The position numbers and the translations under genes are program-made. 64,000 bases of DNA. Origin: Verrucomicrobiota bacterium. Its GTDB lineage: Bacteria > Verrucomicrobiota > Verrucomicrobiia > Verrucomicrobiales > Verrucomicrobiaceae. Positions 52,071-62,300 of the stretch are shown here, in pieces. The stretch covers positions 1 through 64,000 of the forward strand of contig JANYCZ010000042.1 of assembly GCA_025360015.1 (NCBI GenBank), written 5' to 3'. The first letter of the stretch is position 1. Each line of letters starts with the position of its first letter. The notes beneath the pieces are model-generated. The model did not search any database. It was not told the DNA's origin and saw only the letters and a program-made list of their open reading frames with translations.

Positions 52071-55008
52071 CATCCTCAGTCTTGGAGTCCCACACTTTAT
52101 TGACTCGGTACTCGACTCCAATCGCCGTGTCGCTAGTTGGAAAACTCAATGCTACACCTATGATCGGCGGTCCTTGGGGATTCATTCCAGTAGGCTCGGC
52201 AGGCCGCCCGCTTTTGTTGTCTGCCGGCACCGTTGCTTGCTGTGCCAAAGGATAGATCAGCAAAAGACCATGGGACTTGGGGCGCAACTCCCGGACGATA
52301 CGTCCGTTGGGTCGGTCTGTGGTTGGATTTCCACGCCAACGTTGCGGGTCTTCTTGAATTCTCTTTCGGGTAAGATCAATTGCGACATCTCGAAGGGTTG
52401 AGCCAATACGCTCTTGTAAGAATTCATTATCTGGCATTAGCGTCCGCTTGAATGCGAGTTCGGCCGCAATCTCGGCAGTCATCTGAATGGAACGAAGATC
52501 AATAGATTCATCCTCAGGACTAAGGATGTTGGACTTGGTGAGCGTCCAATCTTCAGCAGTTTGGCTTTCAGGCGATCGACGAATAAGTCCGATATGATGC
52601 CCGGCGAGTTCTTTGCGTAGCCCTTCAGGAGCCTGGGTATTGGAGACAAGAACCACGGTCCAATCGGTCAGTTCTGAGATTGATTGCTGCTTCTCAATGA
52701 ATGTTGCTAGTTGGGGTCCGCTGGCACGCGATGACTCCAAGGGGAACTTCAGACGTCCAACATAGCGCGCAACAATCGCAGCGGGAACTCTACGCCAAAT
52801 CCGGTGATCTAGATTCTTACCTTCAGCGGTTGGCAAACTAGTCAGGAAATCCTCTGTTGTTTTGAGATTTGCTTTAATGGGGCCATCAAACTTAGGCAAG
52901 TGGGCGGTTTGAACGAGCACACCTTCCCACGAAAGGTCAAGCTTCTCCGAGTGACACATTTTGTTTAGTGCAGTTACGATCATGCCGTCTGGATGTGTTC
53001 GAACCCGAAGACCGTACCTCTCTGGAGTGAGCCCCGATTTGACCATGTAATCGAACTCGCGACGCAATTCAGTCTCAGCAAGAGCAATGTGTCGATACCA
53101 GCGAACTAACTCGCCGGTGGTAAAAAGACGACAGAGGTCAAGATAGCCTGGGCGGTATCCAAACCAGCGCCCCATCTGCATTAGCGTGTCGTACATCTTA
53201 GAAGTTCGGAGGAAGTAGCTCACAGAAAGCCCTTCAAGAGTAAGTCCGCGCGAAAGCTTATTCCCTCCTACTGCTATGACGCTCCGGCCATTCTCCTCAT
53301 GGTCCTTGTAATCCAACGCCTCTTTTGCCATGCCATTGACCGTCATCACTTCGATCTTTGCGGCGGCGGCATGAAGTTCTGAGTCAACCTCCACCCACGT
53401 GAGGTTTGGACCGGCCTCTGCTCCCAGTTTTTCCGACGTGACAACGTAATCCTGTTCCCAAATGTCACGAAGTTCATCGCGGATAGTGGGAGTTCTCTTG
53501 CCATCACCCTCTCTCAGTCTTCGTTGCAAGGAAATCAGCACATCTTGAACGAGTCTGGTTGTGACTTCCTGCACTGGCACGAATCGTGTGACATGAATCA
53601 GCATTGAGCTGTGCTTGGCTCCTTGGCCTCGCGCACGTCTAGCCGCACATGTGATGACGAAACACATGATTGCTCGCTCGAGCGAACGTGGCAGCCGCAT
53701 TGGCACATGAGTAATTTTGTGCTTGAGCGGGAAACACTCAGGCAAAGCGTAGTCGTCAGCCGTTTCCGCGCCCAAATCTGACGCTGAGCGAAGTATCCGG
53801 ATGATCGGCAGCGGCGGACTCGCTTCGATACCTGCGTCACTGTCTCCATCCAAGCCAAACACCTTCACGGGCCCAACATAATTGGACGGCGCCTTGACGT
53901 TGACGATGAAACTTCTGGGAAAAATGTCGTCCCCATGCCTTTGATTCTGTGCAGAAGGGTTTATGAAAATATTAGCAAACGGTGTCGCAGTGTAGCCAAC
54001 GTACGCAGACTTGTCGAAAGCTGAGAGCAATTCACGAATACGGCCATTTATCGCCGGAACATTATTCGTGTCATCATCCTGACCTCGGCGAGCTTTTGTA
54101 TTGATAGAAGCATTGTCGGCCTCGTCGTCGATCAAAAGCAACGGTACATCGCGAATTGTTCTCTTTCCTGTAGTCGGATCGTCAACTCCGGCAACATGCG
54201 TCACCCAGCCCAGTAGGTTTTTGAGCACACTTGAGTTTTTCTTCACCACAAGCACAACCGGATCGCCTCCAATCATCACCCCAACGTTGTTGGCAATTGT
54301 CTTCCTAAAATCACCCAGCTCGTCGCTGCTCGTGAGTGAATTGATAATCAACTTTTCGCCTGGACGAATTCGTCCAACGCCGATCAATTGGCTATCTTGG
54401 TTTAGTTTCCGGCTCTTTTTGGTGTCAAACCCAAGGACACCCTCGTCGATGCGGAGTTGCGTTTGACTGCGCAGATTGCTGTGAACTCCGGCCAGAATGA
54501 TAACAACCTTGTAACCCGCATCGACAGCCTTGCACACCAAACCAGTATAATTGGCCGTCTTGCCAGACTGAACGCTGCCAACAACCATTCCCCGCCTGTC
54601 CCACGGGGCGGGCCGCTGAGGGTCCTCGATCCGCTCCAGAATCATATCGGTCAGTGAATGCAGATTGTTCACGACATCAGGAACCATTCCAAAATCGCGC
54701 TCCAAGTAAGTCATGTAACGACTCCAAAACCTCCAAGGAATACTCGCCTTTTTGTCTGGGAGCCATGCCTTGTGATCGCGAAAATCATCTAGCGCCGTGC
54801 CGCTATCCACCGTAATGGAGAATGCGTGAAGTAATTCCGCCACCAACTGTTCCTCATCAACGGTGCCGACCCCCATTGCTTGCTCGACGAATTGAATTGC
54901 AAGCCGTGCTTTACCACGAATCACTTCTTCCGTTCGGCTTGGCAATTTCCGCAGAAGATCAGTAGCCCATTGCCTTGCCATCTCATGTGCTTCATTCGGT
55001 GTGTTCAT
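52048..55008 (-). CDS. Z1-domain superfamily II ATPase
   Basis: The 986-residue product is a large helicase-like ATPase. Motif I is GSVQSGKT at 144-151, motif II LLIDDEAD near 291-298, and motif III-like YVGYTATPFAN at 336-346. The Z1 region follows with GGNKLSRGLTLEGLS (581-595) and motif VI QMGRWFGYRPGYLDLCRLF at 611-629. Z1 proteins couple to GHKL ATPases and nucleases in restriction-type operons and are thought to translocate on DNA. The ATG overlaps the GHKL gene's stop as ATGA, and its own end overlaps the DUF4420 gene. No DNA specificity domain is seen. Confidence 0.92.
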   Translation of the reverse strand: MNTPNEAHEMARQWATDLLRKLPSRTEEVIRGKARLAIQFVEQAMGVGTVDEEQLVAELLHAFSITVDSGTALDDFRDHKAWLPDKKASIPWRFWSRYMTYLERDFGMVPDVVNNLHSLTDMILERIEDPQRPAPWDRRGMVVGSVQSGKTANYTGLVCKAVDAGYKVVIILAGVHSNLRSQTQLRIDEGVLGFDTKKSRKLNQDSQLIGVGRIRPGEKLIINSLTSSDELGDFRKTIANNVGVMIGGDPVVLVVKKNSSVLKNLLGWVTHVAGVDDPTTGKRTIRDVPLLLIDDEADNASINTKARRGQDDDTNNVPAINGRIRELLSAFDKSAYVGYTATPFANIFINPSAQNQRHGDDIFPRSFIVNVKAPSNYVGPVKVFGLDGDSDAGIEASPPLPIIRILRSASDLGAETADDYALPECFPLKHKITHVPMRLPRSLERAIMCFVITCAARRARGQGAKHSSMLIHVTRFVPVQEVTTRLVQDVLISLQRRLREGDGKRTPTIRDELRDIWEQDYVVTSEKLGAEAGPNLTWVEVDSELHAAAAKIEVMTVNGMAKEALDYKDHEENGRSVIAVGGNKLSRGLTLEGLSVSYFLRTSKMYDTLMQMGRWFGYRPGYLDLCRLFTTGELVRWYRHIALAETELRREFDYMVKSGLTPERYGLRVRTHPDGMIVTALNKMCHSEKLDLSWEGVLVQTAHLPKFDGPIKANLKTTEDFLTSLPTAEGKNLDHRIWRRVPAAIVARYVGRLKFPLESSRASGPQLATFIEKQQSISELTDWTVVLVSNTQAPEGLRKELAGHHIGLIRRSPESQTAEDWTLTKSNILSPEDESIDLRSIQMTAEIAAELAFKRTLMPDNEFLQERIGSTLRDVAIDLTRKRIQEDPQRWRGNPTTDRPNGRIVRELRPKSHGLLLIYPLAQQATVPADNKSGRPAEPTGMNPQGPPIIGVALSFPTSDTAIGVEYRVNKVWDSKTEDDEYADND

Positions 55009-56504
55009 ACTTTGATTTTCTCTCTGAAGGTTTGAAGAAGCGCAGGAAACAGATCAAAGGGCGAGTGAGCACCAAGTCGATCCATTGCCTCGCTTTCCGA
55101 ATAGCCACTTTCGCAGAGCGCCTTGAAGACCTCTTCCATGACCTCAAGAGCTTTGGCTTCCGAGCCTTCGAAAGGCTGTGGCTGATTGTCTGGCTTCTCG
55201 CTGTTTTCGACGATGATGTGATGGAGCGGAATAGTTTCCTCGATAAGTCTGAGCAGAGCTTTAAGAGCGGGTTTATCCGTCGTGGTTCCCAAAACGTGTT
55301 TCAGTAGAGGGTGCCCGCCATTGAGGCGGTAGAAGGTTTTGTCGTGCTTGGCGCGCGGTTCCCAGAGAAGAGTGCGCGCCTCATCGGCCCTTGGCGTGAG
55401 TTTCGCACCACGATGAGTATAGATGCGGCGTGCTTCGGAACGAGTTTTCTCACCGATTCTCTTCAACTCACCTCGTAATGCCGGAGGTGGAACAGCCCGT
55501 GATTTGGTCACATCAATTTGCCAGTGGTCGTCAATCGTGTTTGGTAGGTCGACTCGGATTCGTGCTAGGCGGTAAAGATCCTGACGCGGCCAAAACCCCA
55601 GCCAGTCGCCCGCCACTAGGAGTCGTTGGTTCCGGTAGATATAGTAACCCTGATGCCCATTCCACCCGCGTGGTCCGGCAGCTTCCTCAACACGCTTTTT
55701 CGGCAACTTCGAAAGATGCGGCAACACATACGGATGAACGTGAACCTTGGCACGACCAAAAGGTAACGTAGTAGGCGCGAGCAGATGTGTAGCAGCTGCA
55801 TCTTCCAAATAAGGATCCCATGGTTCAATGGGCCTATCATTGACAAAGAGCTTGATGCCCGAGCGCCCTCCAATCAAGCGATGGAAGACAAGTGAAAGGT
55901 GAGTTCGCACCTCATCAATGCGCAGCAAGAAGTGCTGATGATCCTGTTCACTGTCTGTTCGAGTACTGGCACAGGTACGATCAAGAACCTGCCAAAGGAC
56001 TGCCGTCCCGCGTGTTAAAGAGGCTAGCCGTTTGAAGCAGACCTCGGCATCTGCATCGCCTGAGCGGAGCAGCCGCCAGTCCTTCGCAGCCTCGATGACG
56101 GACAAATCCCAACAGCGAGTAACAGCTTTACCACGCAGCTGACAGGTCCGAACTGTGAAACGTCGGCATTGCGAGAGCGAGGCGGTTTTAAGGCCAAGAC
56201 CAAATCTGCCTAGATCATGGGCGGCGCGGTCTTCACGCGGATTGCGTGAACTAAGACGCATGGCAGCTAGCAGTTCTGCCTCGACCATACCTTCACCGTC
56301 ATCGGTGACGGTAATAGTGGAGGTGGGGCCATCCCATTCAAAATCCAACCAAACACGTTTCGCCTGAGCCGTGATCGAATTATCCACGAGATCGGCAAGC
56401 GCAGTGGCTAGATCATAACCAAAGGCACGATGCCCCTCAAAGGTAGACTCAGCCTCCGGTGGGAGGTGGTCATATGGCAAGGCGAGCAGCTCGGCAGCCT
56501 TCAT
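55005..56504 (-). CDS. MORC/MutL-like GHKL ATPase
   Basis: The 499-residue product carries a GHKL (Bergerat) site in its N-terminal third: N-box ADLVDNSIT around 37-45, G1 DDGEGM at 68-73 and G2 GRFGLGLKTASL at 99-110. The usual catalytic Glu of the N-box is Asp38 here (DLVDN rather than ELVDN). The S5-like transducer fold follows (KLFVNDRPIEPWDPYL; GYYIYRNQRLL). Such proteins were proposed as ancestors of eukaryotic MORC ATPases and act as DNA clamps. Both ends overlap neighbours by four bases as ATGA, with the methyltransferase upstream and Z1 downstream. Confidence 0.92.
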   Translation of the reverse strand: MKAAELLALPYDHLPPEAESTFEGHRAFGYDLATALADLVDNSITAQAKRVWLDFEWDGPTSTITVTDDGEGMVEAELLAAMRLSSRNPREDRAAHDLGRFGLGLKTASLSQCRRFTVRTCQLRGKAVTRCWDLSVIEAAKDWRLLRSGDADAEVCFKRLASLTRGTAVLWQVLDRTCASTRTDSEQDHQHFLLRIDEVRTHLSLVFHRLIGGRSGIKLFVNDRPIEPWDPYLEDAAATHLLAPTTLPFGRAKVHVHPYVLPHLSKLPKKRVEEAAGPRGWNGHQGYYIYRNQRLLVAGDWLGFWPRQDLYRLARIRVDLPNTIDDHWQIDVTKSRAVPPPALRGELKRIGEKTRSEARRIYTHRGAKLTPRADEARTLLWEPRAKHDKTFYRLNGGHPLLKHVLGTTTDKPALKALLRLIEETIPLHHIIVENSEKPDNQPQPFEGSEAKALEVMEEVFKALCESGYSESEAMDRLGAHSPFDLFPALLQTFREKIKV

Positions 56505-58108
56505 GCTTGGCGGCGGCGGTTTTCCGATTTTTCCTTTGCTACAAACCCTGCACGCTGAGCCTCAGAACAATAGAAGTCGTCTTCGCTGATGCTGCTAGCC
56601 GCATACCTGCGCCAAGCGTCATGCCCAATCAGCTCAAGAGCCACAGGCCAGCCTGTACGAAGATAGCGTTCACTAAGATCGAGCTGACCCAAGATGTGGC
56701 TTTTGCTTATCTGTGTGGATTCACCGTGATCACAGGCATTATCGGGATGAAGGTCTGGATAGAGATAAAGCAGGGCATGCCAACCACGCAGGAAGGTCTG
56801 GTCATCCAACTTTCGAAGCTGATGGCGCGTCTGAATGGCAAGCGTTGAAAGCCAAACCAACGCTTCCTCTATACTGGACGGCAGCGTGAGGTATTGCACT
56901 GCTGACTTAAAGGCGATGGTGTTGGAAGTGCTGCCGTCTTCAATGCTTGCGGCGCTGTGCAGCAGGTTTTGCACCGCGTGGCCCACGGCCTCGCCAACCA
57001 GAGGAGGAACGGCATTACCGATGACTCGGAACTGGTGCGTGCGAGTGACGGGGAAGTGGAACCAGTCTGGAAAAGTCTGCACGCGGGCAGCCTCTCGCGG
57101 AGTAAGACTGCGGTTCTGAGTAGGGTGGATGAACATTAGGCCGTCCTTGCTCATGTGCGCCACGATGGTGCTGCACGGACGGAAGCGGCTCTGACGCGTG
57201 TAGCGGTCTTTGAAACTGGTCTTGTCGTAGGGAAACTCGAATTTCAAGCCGCGCTTTAGCATTGCGTTCTTGCAGTTCTCGCCTTCGTTCAGCAGGGCAA
57301 AATCACGCAGATCTCGCTCACTGTGCGGACGTGAGTCGTGCGCAGTGAGCCTCGCCGCCTTTTTGACCTGAAGCACCTTATAGATGAAATGATGGTGATT
57401 GGTGCCAACATGATCGGAGCGGCGCTCCATGTCGTAGTCCATCTCCTGAGCACCGCCGCCCGCTCTGACGATGGGGAGATCCATGATGGCATCTCCGAGA
57501 GTGACCCCGACCCAAGGCTTGGCACGAGGCGCTGGCAGCAGCTCATTAGCGAGATAGCCGGGCACATCCAGCCGGATGCCGATGAAAAGTTGGCGCTTAC
57601 GATTCTGTGGTACGCCAAGTTTCGTGGCATCTTCCTCACGCGGAGTAACGCGATAGCCGAGCTTGCGTCCTTCAGCTTGCACGCGGGTGAAATAGTCGCC
57701 TCCGCTGGCACTGCGAATACCGAGTACGTTCTCCATGACGAAGACCTTCGGTTTGAAGTGCTCCACGAAGGAAAGGAAGCGCTGATACAGATGGCGACGC
57801 GGATCATCAATTATACGTGGGCCGTGGTTGGCTCCATCACGTTGGCGAGCTTGTGAGAACCCCTGACATGGCGGACCGCCGACGATGACATCCACATGCC
57901 GGATGCGGATGAGTTTTTCTAAGTCCTGCGGCGTGAACTGCGTGAGGTCTCTTTCCAGCGCATGAGGAACGTGGGCAAAGTTTGCTTTGAAAACCTCCAC
58001 AGCCTCGGGATTGAAGTCGATGGCAGCGAGGCACTGAAATTGGGCTCGTTCCATGCCAAGGCTAAAACCGCCGCATCCGCAAAAAAGGTCGATGAAAGTG
58101 TGTTTCAA
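56501..58108 (-). CDS. DNA (cytosine-5)-methyltransferase with C-terminal extension
   Basis: The 535-residue product has all C5-MTase motifs: I FIDLFCGCGGFSLGME (5-20), IV GGPPCQGFS with catalytic Cys81, VI ENV (126-128), VIII QNRKRQ (168-173), IX LTPREAARVQTFPD and X GNAVPPLVG (364-372). The target recognition region lies between VIII and IX (about 195-320). About 150 further residues (385-535) form a helical extension not needed for methylation, perhaps a contact to the ATPases. No vsr gene is adjacent. It is the first gene of the operon. The 184-bp spacer to the DnaE remnant should contain the operon promoter, but only a weak -10 could be seen. Confidence 0.95.
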   Translation of the reverse strand: MKHTFIDLFCGCGGFSLGMERAQFQCLAAIDFNPEAVEVFKANFAHVPHALERDLTQFTPQDLEKLIRIRHVDVIVGGPPCQGFSQARQRDGANHGPRIIDDPRRHLYQRFLSFVEHFKPKVFVMENVLGIRSASGGDYFTRVQAEGRKLGYRVTPREEDATKLGVPQNRKRQLFIGIRLDVPGYLANELLPAPRAKPWVGVTLGDAIMDLPIVRAGGGAQEMDYDMERRSDHVGTNHHHFIYKVLQVKKAARLTAHDSRPHSERDLRDFALLNEGENCKNAMLKRGLKFEFPYDKTSFKDRYTRQSRFRPCSTIVAHMSKDGLMFIHPTQNRSLTPREAARVQTFPDWFHFPVTRTHQFRVIGNAVPPLVGEAVGHAVQNLLHSAASIEDGSTSNTIAFKSAVQYLTLPSSIEEALVWLSTLAIQTRHQLRKLDDQTFLRGWHALLYLYPDLHPDNACDHGESTQISKSHILGQLDLSERYLRTGWPVALELIGHDAWRRYAASSISEDDFYCSEAQRAGFVAKEKSENRRRQA

Positions 58109-58292
58109 ACTGGCACAAAGGTGGTTCAGAATTTAGGTCGATGAGGCATCGCTATTCAGTTTATGTAAGCATGGGCACGCATTGCCATCAAAATGTTTGC
58201 TTTATTTAAGCTGGCATTTTCCTCACGGGGACGTTAATCTTCAAAACGAACCATCTCCCCCAGGGACGATACGTTGATGGCAATGGATTTTT

Positions 58293-59132
58293 TCATTCAT
58301 TTCTCCCTTCATTGTTCACGTTCCTCGCCTTCTCCACCCGAAGCACGTCCAGCGTGTAGCCCGCGCCATTATCAAACGGCTTCACCTCGCCGGTGATCTG
58401 CACAACAGGGTAACGGATGGTGTTCAAACCGTACAAACGGTAGGCGGCGGCAAAGATTTCGCACTCCACGATGCCAGCGCGGTCGCAGAGGGAGATGAAC
58501 TTCATGGGCTGACCGTTCTGCTGCAAGTGGGAACGGCTGACGATGATGAGGCCGCAGACGGTGACACGCTGATTGGGGTAGCGGTGCAATTCGGCAATTG
58601 GACAGTAGGTATGCCACGCGACCTGGGGGTGCAGGTCCAACGGATGGCCGCTGACGGTGTAGCCGAAGAGTTCCAACTCATCTTGAAGCATCTGCAGCAG
58701 CTTCGGTTCCTCGCGGAAAGTGGCTCGAATGTCGTCCTCTCGGGCATCCCGGAAAAGCCAGTCGGATCCGGCGTTCACATCCCGAGAACAGTGCATACAG
58801 CGCCAAAACTGCTCCGTTCGACCTCCCCCAAGTGAATCAAAGGCCCCGGCACGGATGAGGTTCAACGCTTCCGTGCCTTCAGGGCGCACACGTTCACAGA
58901 AATCACGGATGCTGGTAAAGGGTGCTCGGGCAACTTCGGCTCGCCAACGGGCTAGGGTGGCTTCACCCAGGTCTTTGATGGCTCGTATTGGCAGACGTAT
59001 CGCTTTGCCCAAGGGTGACGCAGGCGTACCATGGGGGGCAGTCGAGAACTCGACGGTGAATCCATCGGAAGGCACATTCACATCCGGGGAGAGGAATCCT
59101 ATCCCTGAGGTGCGCCAAATGACTCTCACCAA
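58293..59132 (-). pseudogene. 5'-truncated DnaE-family DNA polymerase (C-terminal fragment)
   Basis: The 279-codon frame matches only the C-terminal part of a bacterial replicase alpha subunit, probably the error-prone DnaE2/ImuC type. Visible are the end of the fingers domain (GIGFLSPDVNVPSDGFTVEF), the tandem HhH region (IRAIKDLGEATLARWRAEV, NLIRAGAFDSLGG), the SGHPLDLH block and an OB-fold (RVTVCGLIIVSRSHLQQNGQPMKFISL). The full enzyme has about 1,000 residues, so the polymerase and PHP domains are missing. The frame opens at a TTG with no good ribosome site and no matching sequence upstream. It is a recombination remnant at the edge of the island. Confidence 0.8.
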
Positions 59133-59320
59133 AACACCTGACTCAAAGTGTTGATTTCAAATCAACTCCGACACAAGCAACGTCGAGTTGGAGGGAACTC
59201 ATGGAAATAAAACCTCAAAATCCTTCGAAAAACCACGTGCCACACCGCAATGATTGTCCTTGTCCGCCCCGACTTTGTCACCAATCTGCTTCACTCGGCT
59301 GATGCCAAGCAAGGTGAAAT

Positions 59321-62300
59321 ATGAAAGCAACGACGACCATCCTCCTACGACGATATGCCTTGATGACCGCGACCATCCTCGCGTTGCCCTCAAGTATTAA
59401 GGCAGGCATTTTTCCTGGCAATGCCCTCGCCAGTGCCGGTGACTCCAGTGGTGATCTTAGCTACAATCCACTTGCCCGCACGCCAGCGCCGAATGCGCTT
59501 ACCGTTTCGTGCTGGTTTAAAATCTCCGTGCCATCGGGTACCAACATCACGCAGAACATGACGATTCTCGTGAACCGCCGCACGGGGGATGAGAGCAGTC
59601 CGTTTGCGTATCTGGTGCAGTTCAATGCCACCACGGGCAATGTCGAGTTCTCCGCGCGTGGCACTTCCACTTTCACCGGCACGCTGGTGCAGCGGCCGTA
59701 CCTGGACCGTTGGTATCATGTCGCCGTCGCGCGCTCCGGCAGCAATTTCACCGGCTATCTCGATGGTCGGCAGGTGTTTTCTGTCGCGCAGGATGTGGGC
59801 AGCTCGGCAAACACGGACGGCATCTCCATCGGTGGCTGGAATGGTTCGCGGTTTCTCTACGGCGAAGTGCAGGAGGCGGCGATATATCAGGCAGCGCTCA
59901 GCCAGGAGTTGATCGGTTCGCTCATGTTCGTGGACCAGCAACCGGCGACGCTGCCGGCTTTACGTGGCTATTATAAGCTGGCTTATTCCACAACCGCTTC
60001 GGACAACCTCAAAAACTTTGCCACTACGCCCGCCGCAGGCACAGATCCACTCACGCAGTCTGGCACGATCACCTTTGAAGAGGCCAACACGGGCGGTGAG
60101 CAGTCACTGTTTGACTCCAAAAAGAACGGCGGGCAAAATGCACTAACGCCTCTATCCGGCGCATATTCCTGGCAGCAAACCACCATCTCGAGGCCCACGG
60201 CGGGCGTTCCGTTTGAATTTCGCATCGGGTACAGCAGCGGCAGTGCATTCAACAGCCAGACGCTCGGCTCGTTCGATCCCTTCGCGAGCTCCGTGCTCGG
60301 CGGCGGCTGGCGGAACACCTTTGATGTGCGCGTGGTTCCTTCGCAGTATTTCTCGCCCACCGGCGGTCTCGATTCCGTCGGCCTGATGCTCTGGGATGGC
60401 AGCCTCGAAGTGTGGGACTTTGATGCCGTGAACAATCTGTATGTCCCGCGCCATGGCGAGTATCGAGGTGAGTTCCGCATCCCCAGCCAGAGCGTCTGCG
60501 AGTGGGTCACGCCGGACCGCCTTATTTACCGCTTTTACCATCCGTTTTCCAATTCAGGTCTCGGCACCAGCATTCTGCGTGGCCGCTTGAAGGAAATCCA
60601 GGATATGAACGGCAACAAGCTCAGCGTCACCTGGGACACCACGCTGGGCCGCATCAACAAAGTCACCGACACTGCGGGCACGGACTGGACCTTCGCTTAC
60701 AACGCCCAGGGGCTGCTCACCAGCGTGGCCGGTCTGGGCTGGAGTGTGAACTTCACCTATGATCCGAGCAACCGACTCGCCACGAAGACGATCACCAGCC
60801 CTGCGGCTTACGCATCCACCCCTGCGCTGAACACGCAATGGCAGTTCTTCTACAATGCCACCAGCGGCCTGCTGGAGCGCATCGTCGACCCGCGTGGCCT
60901 CAACTCGGACCAGATCGCGTACGACAAGTATGGCCGCAAGACGAGCCAATGGGACGCACTCAACCGCAGCACCGCCTTTGACTACAACATTCCCGCGAAC
61001 CGCCAGGTCACCACGACAGACGCCAACGGCAAGAAGTGGATCGAGACCGTGGACCGCAAGGGCCGCACCACGCAGAAGAAAGACCCGCTGGGCAACACCA
61101 ATGCCTTTGAGTACGACGCCTTTGGCAACGTGGCGAAAAGCACCGATGCACGCGGTGCCATCACTCTCTTCAGCTATGACAGCCGTGCCAACATGCTCAG
61201 CAAGACGGATGCGCTCGGCAAAGTCTGGCAGTGGCAGTACAACCACGTCCTGGCCAACGGCACCGCCTGGAACAAGCCCACCCAGGACAGCCGCCCTGCC
61301 ACGGCGGAGGCTCCCACGGGCTGGTCAAACCGCTACGCTTACGATGCCACCAGCGGCAGTCTGATTTCTCATGCAGACGACCTCGGCACGCTCGTCACCT
61401 ACCAGTATGATCTGCGCGGGCTGGTGATCAGCGCGAAGGACGCGAACAACCACACCGCCAGTTCCAGCTACGATGCCACCACCGGCTTTCTGCTTTCCAG
61501 CACCGCCGCCACCGGCACGCCCCAGGCCAGCAGCACCACCTACACACGCAGCGAGCTGGGGTGGCCGCTGACGCAAACCAACGCACTCGGCGAGGTGACC
61601 ACCTTTGGCTACAATCTCAACGGGCAGGCCGTGCGCGTGCAGGACGCGCTGAACCGCATCATCACCAAAACCTTTGACGCAGGAGGCAACCTTGTCAGCG
61701 AGACCGATGCGAAGAGCCAGCCGACTCAGTATGTTTATGATGCGGCCAATCAGCTCACGCAGCGGACGGATCGCGCAGGCAAAGTGTGGGGTCAGGATTG
61801 GAGCCCTCTCGGCAAGCTGAACTCCACCACCGATCCCGACAGCAAGACGACCTCCTTCACCTACGATGATGCAGGCCGCCTGCAGAAAGAGACCGATCCG
61901 CTGGGAAACTTCGTCACGCATGAGTATGATGCCAATGGCAATGAAACCGCGCTGGTGGACAAGACCAGCCAGCGCTGGATCAAGACCTATGACGCCCTGA
62001 ACCGCGTCACCGACAACACCGACCCACTCGGCAACAGCACGCACGTCACCTTTGATGATGCAGGCCGTCTCAAGACCACCGCCACGCCTCGCGGCTTCAC
62101 GCAGTCAAACGACTACGATGGGCGTGGCCGCCTGGTGAAGTGGACCGATGCCACGGGCTTCGTCTGGCTCTACAACTACGACGGCGTGGGCAACATCCTC
62201 GACATCGAGGACGCTCTGCACGGCCACTACCTCATGACCTACGGTCCGCGCAATGAGCGCCTCACCGAGAAGAACCAGGACAGCAAAACCTGGAGCTACA

